From: an uncultured delta proteobacterium
GTDB taxonomy: Bacteria > Desulfobacterota > WTBG01 > CAIYCZ01 > CAIRTM01
Direction of reading: 5' to 3'
Length of the DNA: 37,716 nt
Assembly: GCA_903911225.1 (NCBI GenBank)
Contig: CAIWCT010000300.1
Span: forward strand, 1 to 37,716
Shown: positions 1-8,721 of the stretch, piece after piece
Numbering within the stretch: position 1 is the first letter of the stretch
Layout of the letters: each line of letters opens with the position of its first letter
The notes under the pieces: generated by a model
Told to the model about the DNA's origin: nothing
Database searches by the model: none
The model's input: only the letters and a program-made list of their open reading frames with translations
Translations under genes and position numbers: made by a program

Positions 1-639
1 ATCGGCACAGGCCTGATAGCAACGCTTACCGCCCTTGTGCTTGGCTTGCTGGTCAGCTCGGCAAAAAACTCCTACGATACGTTAACTTCGGAGATTGCAC
101 AGGCCGGCGCAAAAATTATTCTGCTTGACCGTGTTTTGACCCGCTATGGTCCGGAAACAAAACCTGCGCGTGACGAATTGCGCCGATGCATTGCTTCCGG
201 GCTCGAAAGGGTACGGCCCGAAGGCGATGGGGGGCAATCCGGTGTTCGCACCCTTGAGCATAGAACCGGAGTTGAAGAAGTGCATGATATGGTGCGAAGG
301 CTATCGCCGCAGAATGAGTATCAGCGATTGATTCTAGCGCAGGCAATGGGAATTATGGGCGAAATCACGCAAGCCCGCTGGCTGGTGTTTGAGCAGCTTC
401 ATGGCACCCTGCCCAAGCCGTTTCTCATAATTCTCGTGCTGTGGCTCACTGTTTTTTTTGTATGCTTCGGCCTGCTCTCCGAGGCTAATTCGACGGTAAT
501 TGCGGTCATCTTCGTCTGTGCACTGTCTGTGACCGGAGCAATTTTTCTTATACTGGAGATGAACAATCCGATGCAGGGGATGATTAGAGTTTCACTGGAT
601 CCGCTGAAATATGCCCTTATCCAGCTTGGACAGCAGTAG
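1..639 (+). CDS. DUF4239-type membrane protein, 5'-truncated by the window edge
   Basis: The frame is open from base 1, so the true start lies upstream; 212 codons and the TAG stop are visible. The first visible residues (IGTGLIATLTALVLGLLVSS) form a membrane segment, followed by a soluble loop of about 110 residues containing the LLDR...YGPE stretch typical of DUF4239 (bestrophin-like) proteins. Two more membrane segments follow (around LIILVLWLTVFFVCFGLLSE and VIAVIFVCALSVTGAIFLIL). The tail PLKYALIQLGQQ matches the usual end of the family. No specific function is established for DUF4239. The family call rests on the N-terminal motif and topology. A GTG at 37 could be read as an internal start, but the hydrophobic sequence before it argues for a longer protein. 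Confidence 0.75.
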   Translation: MGTGLIATLTALVLGLLVSSAKNSYDTLTSEIAQAGAKIILLDRVLTRYGPETKPARDELRRCIASGLERVRPEGDGGQSGVRTLEHRTGVEEVHDMVRRLSPQNEYQRLILAQAMGIMGEITQARWLVFEQLHGTLPKPFLIILVLWLTVFFVCFGLLSEANSTVIAVIFVCALSVTGAIFLILEMNNPMQGMIRVSLDPLKYALIQLGQQ

Positions 640-806
640 GATGGAGCCGCGAAGCCTGTCTGGCGGAATTGAAACAGATAAAAAAAAATAATAGATTGTG
701 CCCACCCTTGTATAATTCCTCTTTGGTAATCGGTGGCTGTTGTCCCTGATTGTTTGTGTCGGCGTGTCGCAGTCGAAACGGTATACACAATGGAAAAAGC
801 CGGCAA

Positions 807-2552
807 ATGAAACGCATAAATAAAGTTCTTATTGCCACTGTAGCCCTGCTGTGCTTTAGCGCGGGTGTAAGCCATGCCTTCCTGGTCTGGAAGGCGCGCA
901 ATGTTATGGTGCCCATGCGCGACGGCGTGAAGCTTGCCGCCGATATCTATTTTCCCCTTTCCTTTAAAAAGGCGCCGGTAATTTTCATACGCACCGTGTA
1001 CGGCAAGGCCAACGGCATGCCGGTAGGCAATACCGGAGCAGCCCTTCTGTTTGCCCGAAGCGGCTATATAGTCATCGTGCAGGACGTGCGCGGCCGGGGT
1101 CGCTCGCACGGGGAGTTTTACCCGTTCATTAATGACGGAGCAGACGGAGCAGACACCATTGCCTGGATACGCCAGCGTCCGTGGTTCAACGGCCGCCTGG
1201 GAACAATGGGGATTTCCTTTCTGGGTATAGCGCAGTGGTTAGAAGCGCCGGGGCAGAACATAGAGGCCATGTACGGCTTTTTTGCCTCGGCCGATATTGA
1301 ACGGGTCATGAGCCGGGGCGGGCAGCTCAATCTGCTGACCGTGTTCAACTGGGCCATGCTGCTGGGGGAAGGCAAAAATATGAACCGGCGGGCGATATTA
1401 ACCCTTGATCAACTCGCTGTCTATCTTGACACACTGCCACTTGACGCCGCCGACGATAAGGCCCTGGGTGATGTGAACTATTATAATGATGCCCTTGACA
1501 CGACCGGCATCTTTGAGCTGCTTGGATCAATTGACATTACGGGTAAATTTCCTCAGATAACAGCGCCGGTGTTTTCAGTTGCCGGCTGGTATGATATGTT
1601 TCTCGGGCCGCAGCTTCTGGACTATCAAAGAATGCTTGAGCAGGGCGGGGGTAATGCCAACCGCTCCATTCTGATTGTTGGCCCCTGGGGGCATGGCCCA
1701 GCAGGAGACGGCTCGGTGGAGTTTGACAATTCCTCTTTTGCCGCTGCCGCAAACGAGGCCGCGGTCTCGGCCTGGTATGACTACTGGCTGCGGGACAGCG
1801 GTTCAATTGAAGCCATGCCCCGTGTGCTCATCTACGTGATGGGCACAAATGTCTGGCGCACCGAGTATGAATGGCCGCTGGCCCGCACCGAGCATAGGCC
1901 CTATTACCTGCATTCCGCAGGCAGCGCCAATACTGCCACCGGCGACGGCAGCCTTTCAACAGACAAGCCGCAGAACGGCGAACAGTCCGATAACTACACC
2001 TACAACCCCTTAGATCCCGTTCCCACACTCGGGGGGAATAATCTTATAACTAATGTCGGCCCGTATGATCAGCGGTCTGTGGAGGAGCGCCAGGACGTGC
2101 TCTGCTACACCACAGGTGTGCTTGCGGAAGATTCGGAGGTTACCGGCCCGATCAGCGCGGTCCTCTATGCGGCAACCGATGCCCTTGATACTGATTTTAC
2201 CGCGAAGCTTGTTGATGTGTATCCCGACGGCAGGGTTATTAATATTCAGGACGGCATCGTGCGTGCACTCTACCGCAATAATGATCCGCTGAACCCCACG
2301 CCGCTCACTGCCGGCGCGGTAGAGCGCTATGACATCGACCTCTGGGCCACCTCGATCGTTTTTAGAAAAGACCACCGCATCCGCGTAGAAATTTCAAGCT
2401 CCAATTTCCCACGCTATAACCGCAACCTCAATACTGGGCAAGAGGTGCCGGGCGCAACCCTTGCTGTTACAGCCCGTCAGCGCATCTTCCATAGCTTGGG
2501 GTATCCATCCCATATCCTGCTGCCTGTAATACCCAGTTCGGGAACGCCTTAA
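807..2552 (+). CDS. Exported CocE/NonD family alpha/beta hydrolase
   Basis: A 581-residue protein of the X-Pro dipeptidyl-peptidase S15/CocE family, which hydrolyses acyl ester or amide bonds; the substrate cannot be told from sequence. The start is placed at ATG 807 because it gives a classical signal peptide (MKRINKVLIATVALLCFSAG, then VSHA), whereas the in-frame ATG at 750 adds a polar, Arg-rich leader. Visible motifs are RDGVKLAADIYFP (residues 38-50), the RGRGRS stretch at 95-100, the nucleophile elbow GISFLG with Ser137, GWYDMF with Asp263 and GPWGHG with His296, giving a complete Ser/Asp/His triad. The C-terminal half forms the beta-rich domain of the family (VTGPISAVLYAATDALDTDF). Length is normal. 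It stands alone, 167 bases after the DUF4239 gene. Confidence 0.85.
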   Translation: MKRINKVLIATVALLCFSAGVSHAFLVWKARNVMVPMRDGVKLAADIYFPLSFKKAPVIFIRTVYGKANGMPVGNTGAALLFARSGYIVIVQDVRGRGRSHGEFYPFINDGADGADTIAWIRQRPWFNGRLGTMGISFLGIAQWLEAPGQNIEAMYGFFASADIERVMSRGGQLNLLTVFNWAMLLGEGKNMNRRAILTLDQLAVYLDTLPLDAADDKALGDVNYYNDALDTTGIFELLGSIDITGKFPQITAPVFSVAGWYDMFLGPQLLDYQRMLEQGGGNANRSILIVGPWGHGPAGDGSVEFDNSSFAAAANEAAVSAWYDYWLRDSGSIEAMPRVLIYVMGTNVWRTEYEWPLARTEHRPYYLHSAGSANTATGDGSLSTDKPQNGEQSDNYTYNPLDPVPTLGGNNLITNVGPYDQRSVEERQDVLCYTTGVLAEDSEVTGPISAVLYAATDALDTDFTAKLVDVYPDGRVINIQDGIVRALYRNNDPLNPTPLTAGAVERYDIDLWATSIVFRKDHRIRVEISSSNFPRYNRNLNTGQEVPGATLAVTARQRIFHSLGYPSHILLPVIPSSGTP

Positions 2553-2624
2553 TTTGTGGCTGTATGCTCCCTGATAAGAACTCGCTTTGAGATGGGTAGA
2601 ATATAATAGGCCCAAGAAACAGGA

Positions 2625-2680
2625 AACAGCGCCCTTTACGGATACAACTCGTTCGTCACCAGGCGTTTTACACTTCTGAG
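2625..2680 (+). repeat. Left copy of an imperfect direct repeat bounding the TA/type III RM block
   Basis: This 56-bp stretch aligns without gaps to 8795-8850 in the same orientation, with 47 of 56 positions identical by eye. The two copies enclose the PIN toxin pair and the mod-res operon (about 6.1 kb between them). Both copies run into pyrimidine-rich sequence with a 7-bp period (CTTCTGA-type units). It could be an insertion boundary or one member of a dispersed intergenic repeat family. Confidence 0.6.
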
Positions 2681-2705
2681 TTCTGACTTCTGTTTTTCCG
2701 TCTAT

Positions 2706-2754
2706 CTTCTGTCCGCTCCGCAGTTTTGAATCTTGAATCCGGAATTATGAATCT
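2706..2754 (+). repeat. Direct repeat copy 1 flanking the PIN toxin-antitoxin pair
   Basis: This 49-bp stretch recurs at 3577-3624 with one gap and two mismatches. It begins with CTTCTGTCCGCTCC and ends in degenerate heptamers of TTGAATC type. The two copies bracket the toxin-antitoxin genes at 2913-3547, suggesting that the pair moved as, or into, a unit bounded by this repeat. Confidence 0.65.
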
Positions 2755-2784
2755 GGAATCATTTCCTCCGAACCGATTTCCAGC

Positions 2785-2814
2785 TTGCATAGCGGCCAGT
2801 TTGAAGCTTATAAT
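2785..2814 (+). promoter_or_regulatory. Predicted sigma-70 promoter of the PIN toxin-antitoxin pair
   Basis: TTGCAT at 2785-2790 and a perfect TATAAT at 2809-2814 are separated by 18 bp. This predicts a transcript start near 2821, about 90 bases before the antitoxin start codon. It is the best match between the CocE gene and the pair. Confidence 0.55.
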
Positions 2815-2912
2815 GCGCAATAAAAAAGATTTACAATCAGGTCCGGTTGCCAACCCCTATATGCGCCTGTTTTCAGGCAAAGCACAGTATCTAAAAAAAA
2901 GGAGATACAACA

Positions 2913-3116
2913 ATGATTGTCGAGCGGCAAAAAAACGAACTGGTCATACGGATACCGGAAAAAATTGATGCCGAGAGTCTTCAAAACTTCATAGATTATC
3001 TCAAGGTCAAAACTATTCTTTCAAAAAGCCGTGCCTCCAAATCAGATTCCGCCGGAATTGCCAGTGAAATAAAGCAATCATGGTGGAAAAAGAACAGGGG
3101 CCGGTTTGTACAATGA
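2913..3116 (+). CDS. Small antitoxin-like protein paired with a PIN toxin
   Basis: A 67-residue protein that starts at ATG 2913 behind a strong ribosome site (AAAAAGGAGAT at about 2894-2904). Its TGA stop overlaps the toxin's ATG (ATGA at 3113-3116), the usual translational coupling of type II toxin-antitoxin pairs. The sequence (MIVERQKNELVIRIPEKID, then a short helical segment and a basic C-terminus ending KKNRGRFVQ) looks like a short beta-strand/helix antitoxin. It does not match a named DNA-binding antitoxin family by eye, so the role rests mainly on its position and overlap with the PIN gene. By analogy with known pairs, the C-terminal part would bind and block the nuclease, and the complex would repress its own promoter. 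Confidence 0.65.
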   Translation: MIVERQKNELVIRIPEKIDAESLQNFIDYLKVKTILSKSRASKSDSAGIASEIKQSWWKKNRGRFVQ

Positions 3117-3547
3117 AAATAATAGCTGATACCAATATTATTATCAGCGCCCTGATCAGCCGCAAAGGCAAAGAGTCCGACATTATCCTCAATCCTCTGT
3201 ATGGTTTTGAAAAATACAGCTGCTTTTTTCTCCGCGATGAAATCCTAAAGCATAAGTCTAAAATCCTGAAGACTTCGGGGCTCAAAGAATCGGAATTTCT
3301 TGATGTGTATTTCAATATCACAAAAAGAATCCATTTTATTGATGAAAAGCAGATCCCCGACTCTCTATGGCAAAAAGCTTTTTTCTATACAAGGGGAATC
3401 GATGAAAATGATACGCCTTTTGTAGCACTTGCTTTATACCTTAATGGATATTTATGGACAGGCGATAAAAAATTGATCCGGGGCATAACTGAACGCGGAT
3501 TTAAAACTGTTTTCACAACAGCTGACATCTTAAACCAGCCCCTGTGA
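3113..3547 (+). CDS. PIN-domain ribonuclease toxin (VapC-like)
   Basis: A 144-residue protein starting at ATG 3113, inside the antitoxin stop; the longer frame from 3080 would add residues with no ribosome site. The N-terminus MKIIADTNIIISALIS carries the first PIN aspartate (Asp6). Further acidic residues sit at Glu43 (FLRDEIL), Asp97/Asp100 (GIDENDTPFVALAL) and Asp118 (TGDKKL), the four-carboxylate arrangement that binds metal in PIN nucleases. PIN toxins of this kind cleave RNA when released from their antitoxin. The family resembles stand-alone COG1569-like PIN proteins more than classic VapC, so the target (tRNA, rRNA or mRNA) is unknown. The pair is bracketed by direct repeats at 2706-2754 and 3577-3624, consistent with a mobile or recently gained module. 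Confidence 0.8.
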   Translation: MKIIADTNIIISALISRKGKESDIILNPLYGFEKYSCFFLRDEILKHKSKILKTSGLKESEFLDVYFNITKRIHFIDEKQIPDSLWQKAFFYTRGIDENDTPFVALALYLNGYLWTGDKKLIRGITERGFKTVFTTADILNQPL

Positions 3548-3576
3548 TGGGACTTTAGAACCGCCTTTTATTCTGC

Positions 3577-3624
3577 CTTCTGTCCGCTCCCAGTTTTGAA
3601 TTTTGAATCCGGAATTTTGAATCT
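3577..3624 (+). repeat. Direct repeat copy 2 flanking the PIN toxin-antitoxin pair
   Basis: The partner of 2706-2754 (one gap, two mismatches over 49 positions), starting 29 bases after the toxin stop. A further partial copy of its TTTTGAATCCGGAAT core lies at about 3677-3703. Confidence 0.65.
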
Positions 3625-3981
3625 CCCCACTCCAAACTTCAGGGCGCAGGCCCCGCACCCCTACATTTTCAATCTTGAATTTTGAATCCGGAATCTTGAA
3701 TCTTTTTACTCCGAACTAATAGCGCATTATCCCTTTGCATATTAAAAACAATCATTGTATAAAAATCTTACTTTTTTTGTGTTCCGGCTAAAACACTGCT
3801 TCAAGGGGGTTCTTAGGCATGTCTTTTCATTTTTCATTGCATCGATTTTATTGTGGTGGTGCTACGGTTGCAGGCTTCGCTACGCCCATGTATTTGCTTA
3901 CCGGTTGATCTAAGTAAAACAGGCGAGTGAATTTTGTGCAATTTTTCAACAACGCCCCCCTAATTGATAGAGGTAATACGA
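3625..3981. other. Intergenic leader before the type III RM operon
   Basis: It holds a third, partial heptamer-type repeat (about 3667-3703), a good sigma-70 promoter (listed separately) and then roughly 200 bases of untranslated leader with no convincing reading frame. The last 20 bases contain the ribosome site for mod. Confidence 0.5.
3735..3763 (+). promoter_or_regulatory. Predicted sigma-70 promoter of the mod-res operon
   Basis: TTGCAT at 3735-3740 and TATAAA at 3758-3763 with an optimal 17-bp spacer. This predicts a start near 3770 and a leader of about 210 bases ahead of the mod start codon. Confidence 0.5.
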
Positions 3982-6120
3982 GTGTCACGACTCACTGATT
4001 TGATTTCGCAAGTAAAAGCCAATGATTCAGAGCTTGGCAATGAACTGGAACGGGAGTTTAAGACGCTTGCGTCCCGCCGCTCCTTTGGGCTGAATTTTGA
4101 GCGGCACCTCCCGGAAAGCGTTGAACTGCCGGGGCGTCCTGTGCGCAAGGGGGACAAAGTGCGTATTTTGCCCTCGCGCGGCTCGACCGTCAAAAGCGAT
4201 CAGCAGCTTTGGAAGGTACTCCGTCTTGAGCGTTTGGGCGGCAAGCGCGTAGCCCAAGTAGAATTGATAAGCGCAACCGCGCCAGAAACGCAACAGGTGG
4301 CCATCGAAGACCTTGTCGTGGTCGCGGAGTTTCGAGACTACATCTACCCTGGACTCGTCAGTACCGGAAAGGTGGAGCAAGGAGGTGACAAGCCCTATCA
4401 CACCGTGATCAACGGCGAAAATTTCCATGCACTGGAAGCGCTAACCTTCACCCATCGGGGCAAGGTTGACGCAATTTATATTGATCCGCCATACAATACC
4501 GGTGCGAAGGATTGGAAGTACAATAACGACTATGTGGAGTCAGAGGATCTTTACCGGCACAGCAAGTGGCTTGCTTTCATGGAACGAAGGCTTAAAGTTG
4601 CCAAGGAACTGCTCAACCCAGCCGATTCGGTACTGATAGTCACGATTGATGAGAAAGAGTATCTACGGTTGGGTTTGCTGCTGGAGCAGACATTTCCGGA
4701 AGCTGCGGAAAACATGCAGATGGTGTCGCTTCGAATTAACCCCTCTGGAGTTGCGCGCGGTGGTGAATTTCGCAGGAGCGATGAATATGCGTTTTTTCTC
4801 CGACTTGGAAATCAGAGAGTTGAGCCTTACGTTCTAGGTGAGCAGTGGCTGATTGAACAGCGCCGAAAGCATATCCATGGACCGGAGTGGAACAAGTTAC
4901 GCCGCACAGGTACGAACACAGCGAGATCAGACCGACCTAATCTGTTCTATCCCCTGTTCATTGATCCAGATGCAGGTGTGCTCGTTGACATTGGCGGATC
5001 ACTGCCGTTGAATGAATCAATCAAAGGCGTTGTTGCACCAGAAGGTCTCCTAGCCGTATGGCCGATTCGCGCCGATGGTTCAGAAGGAAACTGGCAGATA
5101 GGTCCCCAGGCAGTTCGGGCGGCTAAAGCGAAAGGGTACGTACGCCTCGGTAATCGAACAAAGACTGGGTATGCCGTCTATTACTTAAAAACCGGGGAGC
5201 AACGAAAAGTTGAGTCTGGCTACTTCGCTAGTTCTGGCAGGCGGCCAGACGGTTCGCTTATTCTGGAGCGAGGGGAAGGAGATGAGCTTGGAACAGTGCC
5301 TTCGACCCAATGGGTGGCAAGCAGTCATGACGCAGCGACACACGGTTCAAGATTGCTCGGGGGGATACTCCCTAGTCGTCGCTTCCCCTTCCCCAAATCA
5401 CTGTATGCCGTTGAGGATGCGCTCCGTTTCTTTGTCGCCAACAAGTCTGAAGCCATCGTCCTCGACTTCTTCACAGGTTCCGGAACTACCGCCCATGCCC
5501 TGATGCGCCTGAACCGCCAGGACGGCGGCCGCCGTCAGTGCATCTCAGTGACCAATAACGAAGTCGCCGCCGATGAACAAAAAGCTTTGCGAAAGCAAGG
5601 GTTACGCCCCGGCGATGCGGAGTGGGAGAAATTGGGTATCTGCGACTACATCACCAAGCCGCGCATCGCGGCGGCGATTACAGGCAAAACTCCTGAGGGA
5701 AAGGAGCTTGAAGGCGAATACAAATTCACCGACGAATTCCCAATGGCCGATGGCTTTGAGGAAAACGCAGAGTTCTTCACCCTCACCTACGAAACCCCGG
5801 TTGCAGTGAGCCATAACCACGCCTTCGCCCGGATTTCGCCGCTTCTTTGGATGCGGGCAGGCAGCGAGGGACGGCGGATCGAGAAGATCCCCAAAAAGGG
5901 TTGGGGTGTGGTCGACACCTACGGGCTGCTCACCGATCTGGATCAAGCCGCCGCGTTCAACAAAGCGATTGAGGCAAAAAGCACCATCCGTATTGCCTAT
6001 ATTGTGACGGACGATGAACGCCGCTTTCAATCCGTTGCCCGCCGTTTGCCCGATGAGGTCGAGCCGGTGCGCCTTTATGAATCCTATCTCACAAATTTTC
6101 GCTTTTCGATGGGACGATAA
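3982..6120 (+). CDS. mod: Type III restriction-modification methyltransferase subunit (Mod)
   Basis: A 712-residue DNA methyltransferase that recognises the target site and transfers a methyl group from S-adenosylmethionine to adenine N6. The GTG at 3982 is preferred because AGAGG at 3969-3973 sits eight bases upstream; the TTG at 3964 has no such site. The catalytic motif DPPYNTG (about residues 168-174) comes before the SAM-binding motif DFFTGSG (about 495-501), the order of beta-class enzymes and normal for Mod proteins. The region between them (about 240-480) is the likely target-recognition domain and decides specificity. The stop is followed after three bases by res, so the two are co-translated. 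No phase-variable simple repeat is seen inside the gene. The recognition sequence cannot be read from the protein. Confidence 0.92.
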   Translation: MSRLTDLISQVKANDSELGNELEREFKTLASRRSFGLNFERHLPESVELPGRPVRKGDKVRILPSRGSTVKSDQQLWKVLRLERLGGKRVAQVELISATAPETQQVAIEDLVVVAEFRDYIYPGLVSTGKVEQGGDKPYHTVINGENFHALEALTFTHRGKVDAIYIDPPYNTGAKDWKYNNDYVESEDLYRHSKWLAFMERRLKVAKELLNPADSVLIVTIDEKEYLRLGLLLEQTFPEAAENMQMVSLRINPSGVARGGEFRRSDEYAFFLRLGNQRVEPYVLGEQWLIEQRRKHIHGPEWNKLRRTGTNTARSDRPNLFYPLFIDPDAGVLVDIGGSLPLNESIKGVVAPEGLLAVWPIRADGSEGNWQIGPQAVRAAKAKGYVRLGNRTKTGYAVYYLKTGEQRKVESGYFASSGRRPDGSLILERGEGDELGTVPSTQWVASSHDAATHGSRLLGGILPSRRFPFPKSLYAVEDALRFFVANKSEAIVLDFFTGSGTTAHALMRLNRQDGGRRQCISVTNNEVAADEQKALRKQGLRPGDAEWEKLGICDYITKPRIAAAITGKTPEGKELEGEYKFTDEFPMADGFEENAEFFTLTYETPVAVSHNHAFARISPLLWMRAGSEGRRIEKIPKKGWGVVDTYGLLTDLDQAAAFNKAIEAKSTIRIAYIVTDDERRFQSVARRLPDEVEPVRLYESYLTNFRFSMGR

Positions 6121-6123
6121 GAC

Positions 6124-8721
6124 ATGAAATTTACGCTCAAAGATTACCAGGATGACGCTGTCAAAGACGTTCTCGTCAACCTCAAGAAAGCCCAGAGGCG
6201 ATGGCATGAAGACGCTGACAAGCACGCTTTCTCACTGACCGCGACTACGGGCGCGGGCAAGACCGTCATGGCCGCCGCCGTATTCGAGGCGCTGTTCTTT
6301 GGCGATGATGACTACGACTTTGAGCCCGACCGTGGCGCGGTGGTGATCTGGTTCAGTGATGACCCGTCCCTGAACGAGCAATCGCGTTTTCGTTTGATGG
6401 AAGCCTCCGACAAGCTGACGATCTCTAACCTTGTGAATGTCGGGAACACTTTTTCTCAGGAAAAGTTCGAGGCCGGGAAAATCTACTTCCTCAATACTCA
6501 GAAGCTGTCTAAAAACAGCCTTTTGGTGCGCGGGGATGATCCCGACGATCATGCGGTTGCGACAGATGGTCGACAAATGCGGCTTATGCCGGACCTGCGC
6601 GCATATACGCTCTGGGACACCATACAGAACACGGTCGAAGACCCGGACTTGACTCTTTATCTCATGCTGGACGAAGCGCACCGCGGTATGAAGGAAGGCG
6701 GACGTTCGCGCGAGGACAGCAAACCCACCATCGTTAAGCAACTCATCAACGGCAAAGGCAGCGTTCCGGGCATTCCCGTTGTCTGGGGGATTTCTGCCAC
6801 CGTGGAGCGGTTCAACGAAGCCATCAAAGGCATGGAAGGCCGCGCGACCCTGCCCAACGTGGTCGTGGATTCAAAAAAAGTTCAAGAGTCGGGCTTGCTG
6901 AAAGACACCATCAATCTCGATGTGCCAGACGAAATTGGAGATTTTTCGACGGTCCTCTTGCGCAGGGGCACGGACAAGCTGCGCGAGATTTCAAGGGCTT
7001 GGGAAGAATACGCGAAGCAGCAAGGGGACACGAACATTGTTCTGCCGCTCATGGTGCTACAGGTGCCCAATTCGCCCGATCACAACGAGATTGGCAAATG
7101 GCTGAAAACGATATTTGATGCCTGGCCTGAACGGCCACACGGCAGCGTTGCCAACGTCTTCGGCGAGCATAAGAACGAAAACTTCGGAGGCTACAGCGCA
7201 CCTTACATTACCCCTGAACGGGTGCAGGAGTCTAATTGGGTTCGCATCCTCGTTGCAAAGGACGCCATCAGCACCGGCTGGGACTGTCCACGCGCAGAGG
7301 TGATGGTTTCGTTCCGGGCCGCATCGGACAAAACGCATATAACACAACTCCTGGGCCGCATGGTGCGCACCCCTCTCGCCCGCCGCATCCCGGGCAACGA
7401 CCGTCTGAACGCAGTGGATTGCATCTTGCCGCATTTCAACAAGACAACCGTGGTGTCGGTCGTAACGGCACTGATGACAGGCGGCGACACTGGCGAAGAA
7501 CTCCCTGGCCGCCGTGTCCTGATTAACCCACGTGAAATGAAGCCAAACCCGGCGATCCCTGCTGAGGTTTGGGATAAGCTGCTTTCGTTGCCCTCACAGA
7601 CCTTGCCCAAACGGCAGGCCCGGCCGGTCAAGCGGCTGACTGCACTGGCTCATGAACTTGCCGCTGATGATCTTCTTGCCGATGCCGGAAAGATTGCGCA
7701 TCGCGAGATGCACAAAGTTTTGGACGGGGCGCAAGTTCGATACGCCGATGAAATCAAAAAAGCCCGAGACGCTGTCCTGACCGTAGAAGGAAAAACGGTG
7801 AAGGCCGATGTCGAAACCAAGGCAATGTCTTTTAACGAATTTATCGAGGCAGCGGACTATGCTGTCATAGAGGATGCCTATAAACGCGCAGGCCGCATTA
7901 TTACCCCTGATCTGGCGAGGACCTACTGCGAATATTTGGCAAGCAAAGCGCCTGAAGATGAAGAACCAGAAGAAGCGCTGATTGAGGCCCATACCGTTGT
8001 CGCGGCAATCGGCCTCGTCGCCGACATCAAGGACTATTTGGAAAGCGAAGCTGAGAAGCTCTCAAATCAGTGGCTGAATGAACATCGCGTGGCGATCAGG
8101 AGCCTGGGCGATGAACGGCAGGATGTCTATCGCGAAATTAGGGAAATGAGCGCCGAACCTCTCGATGTCGATCTGGCACTGCCCAAGATGTGGCTGCAAC
8201 CAACAACCGCCCGTGAGCCGGATGGCTCCGCGTTTGATCTTCCACGCTTCGAAAAACACCTTCTTTGCGACGAAGACGGACTGTTCCCCGAGCACTTCAA
8301 TTCATGGGAGGACAAAGTGCTTCTGGCTGAATTGCAACGCGAAAGCACCATTGCCTGGTATCGAAACCCTGCACGCGCCAGTCAGGACTCACTTGGCGTG
8401 ATCTATGAAAATGATGGTGAATCCAAAATAGTGCGGCCGGATTTCATCTTCTTTGCACGGTTGCCGGATGGCACGATAGCTGCTGACATAGTTGACCCAC
8501 ATGGGCACCATCTTGCAGACGCTTTGCCCAAGCTAATCGGCCTGGCTCAATACGCAGAGGCCAACGGCGCGCTCTACCGACGGATGGAAGTTGTGGCTGA
8601 GTTGAATGGCACGTACAAGCTTTTGGACTTAAAGGAAAAAAAGATCAGGGAAGCCGTGCTTTCTGCGACTAGCGCCAAAGCACTCTATGAAAGCTCCTTT
8701 GCGGTCGACTATGTGGCTTGA
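6124..8721 (+). CDS. res: Type III restriction subunit (Res), SF2 helicase-nuclease
   Basis: An 865-residue ATP-dependent translocase/endonuclease that acts in complex with Mod and cuts DNA carrying unmethylated sites. Superfamily 2 motifs appear in order: Walker A TTGAGKT (41-47), DEAH (183-186), SAT (224-226), STGWDCPR (383-390) and the arginine-finger region QLLGRMVR (408-415). Near the C-terminus a PD...ADIVDPHG arrangement (about 771-793) occupies the place of the PD-(D/E)xK nuclease; the usual ExK is not obvious and reads D-I-V-D-P-H-G. The start ATG lies three bases after the Mod stop. Length is a little below the roughly 900-1000 residues of phage-type Res proteins. The operon appears intact. 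Confidence 0.92.
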   Translation: MKFTLKDYQDDAVKDVLVNLKKAQRRWHEDADKHAFSLTATTGAGKTVMAAAVFEALFFGDDDYDFEPDRGAVVIWFSDDPSLNEQSRFRLMEASDKLTISNLVNVGNTFSQEKFEAGKIYFLNTQKLSKNSLLVRGDDPDDHAVATDGRQMRLMPDLRAYTLWDTIQNTVEDPDLTLYLMLDEAHRGMKEGGRSREDSKPTIVKQLINGKGSVPGIPVVWGISATVERFNEAIKGMEGRATLPNVVVDSKKVQESGLLKDTINLDVPDEIGDFSTVLLRRGTDKLREISRAWEEYAKQQGDTNIVLPLMVLQVPNSPDHNEIGKWLKTIFDAWPERPHGSVANVFGEHKNENFGGYSAPYITPERVQESNWVRILVAKDAISTGWDCPRAEVMVSFRAASDKTHITQLLGRMVRTPLARRIPGNDRLNAVDCILPHFNKTTVVSVVTALMTGGDTGEELPGRRVLINPREMKPNPAIPAEVWDKLLSLPSQTLPKRQARPVKRLTALAHELAADDLLADAGKIAHREMHKVLDGAQVRYADEIKKARDAVLTVEGKTVKADVETKAMSFNEFIEAADYAVIEDAYKRAGRIITPDLARTYCEYLASKAPEDEEPEEALIEAHTVVAAIGLVADIKDYLESEAEKLSNQWLNEHRVAIRSLGDERQDVYREIREMSAEPLDVDLALPKMWLQPTTAREPDGSAFDLPRFEKHLLCDEDGLFPEHFNSWEDKVLLAELQRESTIAWYRNPARASQDSLGVIYENDGESKIVRPDFIFFARLPDGTIAADIVDPHGHHLADALPKLIGLAQYAEANGALYRRMEVVAELNGTYKLLDLKEKKIREAVLSATSAKALYESSFAVDYVA

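Noticed and set aside
399-1109. Minus-strand frame of 236 codons across the DUF4239/CocE junction
   Set aside because: It overlaps two well-supported genes and an intergenic gap, with low-complexity, non-conserved-looking sequence; a shadow frame.
2726-2968. 80-codon frame across the repeat and toxin-antitoxin promoter
   Set aside because: It is made of heptamer repeat sequence and promoter elements and overlaps the antitoxin start in another frame.
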